64,000 bases of DNA. It comes from Microbacterium sp. 8M (GTDB lineage: Bacteria > Actinomycetota > Actinomycetes > Actinomycetales > Microbacteriaceae). The position numbers and the translations under genes were made by a program. Shown one piece after another: positions 63,585 to 64,000 of the stretch. Below the pieces are notes generated by a model. That model was given only the letters and a program-made list of their open reading frames with translations, was not told the origin of the DNA and did no database searches. The DNA lies in NCBI RefSeq assembly GCF_902506375.1, contig NZ_LR733284.1, positions 1,267,147 through 1,331,146 on the forward strand, in the 5' to 3' direction. The first letter of the stretch is position 1. Every line of letters starts with the position of its first letter.

Positions 63585-64000
63585 TCAGAACCCGCGGCCG
63601 TGCGTCTGGAACGACGAGACCACCCCGGTCCGCTCGGAGGCCAGGGCGAGCGCGTGCGCCGGCGGCAGGCCGGCCTCGAGTCCGGAATGGAGCGCGCCGA
63701 GCAGCTCGCACGCATCGTCGTCGGCGACGATCACCGGCGTCGCGATCACGGTGCCGGTGCCGGCGTGCAGCCACACGCGCGTCATCCCGATCGCCTCCCA
63801 CCCCCACCGCACCGACGAGCGGCCGACCTCGCACGCGGACAGCACCACGGTGTCCGGCACGGGCGTCACGCGATCCACGTCGTAGCCGAACAGCGCGCCG
63901 TCGGCGAGCTCCAGACCGGAGAACATCGGGTTGCCGTCGGCGTGACGGCCATGCGCCGCGATGTGCAGCACGCTCAACTGCGCGGTCAGCGCGGTCACGG
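63585..64000 (-). CDS. CHAT-domain protease, C-terminal part (runs off the window)
   Basis: Only the last ~138 residues are visible; the gene continues beyond 64000. The catalytic pair of CHAT caspase-like peptidases is present: His in LHIAAHGRH and Cys in VVLSACEVGRS, with the domain closing WLHAGTGTVIATPVIVADDD. In other bacteria CHAT proteases follow TPR or other repeats and cut partners in defence or signalling. Full architecture, substrate and partner genes lie outside the window. Confidence 0.8.
   Translation of the reverse strand, partial: VTALTAQLSVLHIAAHGRHADGNPMFSGLELADGALFGYDVDRVTPVPDTVVLSACEVGRSSVRWGWEAIGMTRVWLHAGTGTVIATPVIVADDDACELLGALHSGLEAGLPPAHALALASERTGVVSSFQTHGRGF

Overview
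The window is about 71% GC, densely coded and almost entirely chromosomal housekeeping and catabolism. The gene set points to an actinobacterium of the family Microbacteriaceae, most likely Microbacterium. Signs are a class Ib nrdHIEF operon, a CSG-type HutH, many leaderless transcripts with TAnnnT -10 boxes, Tat and lipoprotein binding proteins, and a teichoic-acid-type CDP-glycerol transferase. This is inferred from sequence features only. I see no rRNA, tRNA, CRISPR array, IS element or prophage.

Layout. 0.3-4.7 kb: envelope genes (CDP-glycerol transferase/glycosyltransferase fusion, GT39-like membrane protein) flanked by small repeats. 4.7-9 kb: amidohydrolase, NCS1 permease and divergent LacI regulator sharing an operator. 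9-14.4 kb: branched-chain amino acid genes leuA (with a leucine-rich leader peptide and attenuator-like hairpin) and ilvD, with a GntR regulator and orphan ABC ATPase between them. 14.5-16.1 kb: XRE and IclR regulators. 16.2-24 kb: a leftward cluster of an NCS1 permease, a HyuA-like hydantoinase/oxoprolinase, three DUF917 proteins and a PucR regulator. 24.2-28.8 kb: the divergent hutH-hutU-hutI histidine operon; hutG lies 8.6 kb further on. 28.8-35.9 kb: a sugar ABC transporter operon with an S51 peptidase, a debranching-type glycosidase and a divergent LacI regulator. 36-40 kb: small and miscellaneous genes, hutG, a DUF445 protein and a CsoR/RcnR-family metal sensor. 40.2-45.8 kb: potABCD-type polyamine transporter facing a class III (putrescine-type) aminotransferase. 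47.6-51.4 kb: nrdHIEF. 51.5-63.2 kb: flavodoxin-fold protein, pgi, amino-acid permease, aldo/keto reductase, two tail-to-tail TIGR01777 epimerase paralogs, a NYN-LOTUS protein, a Gfo/Idh oxidoreductase and a sulfurtransferase. The right edge holds the C-terminal end of a CHAT-domain protease.

The most promising system is the HyuA/DUF917x3/NCS1/PucR cluster placed head to head with hutHUI. The families involved (NCS1 transporters include the Microbacterium hydantoin carrier Mhp1; HyuA-type ATP-dependent ring opening; DUF917, linked to S-methyl-thiohydantoin desulfurization in ergothioneine breakdown) suggest a hydantoin or thiohydantoin side branch of imidazole catabolism. The other notable signals are the leu leader, a consistent leaderless -10 grammar at about 17 starts, strong over-use of GGATCC, and a dispersed palindromic repeat found near both ends of the window.
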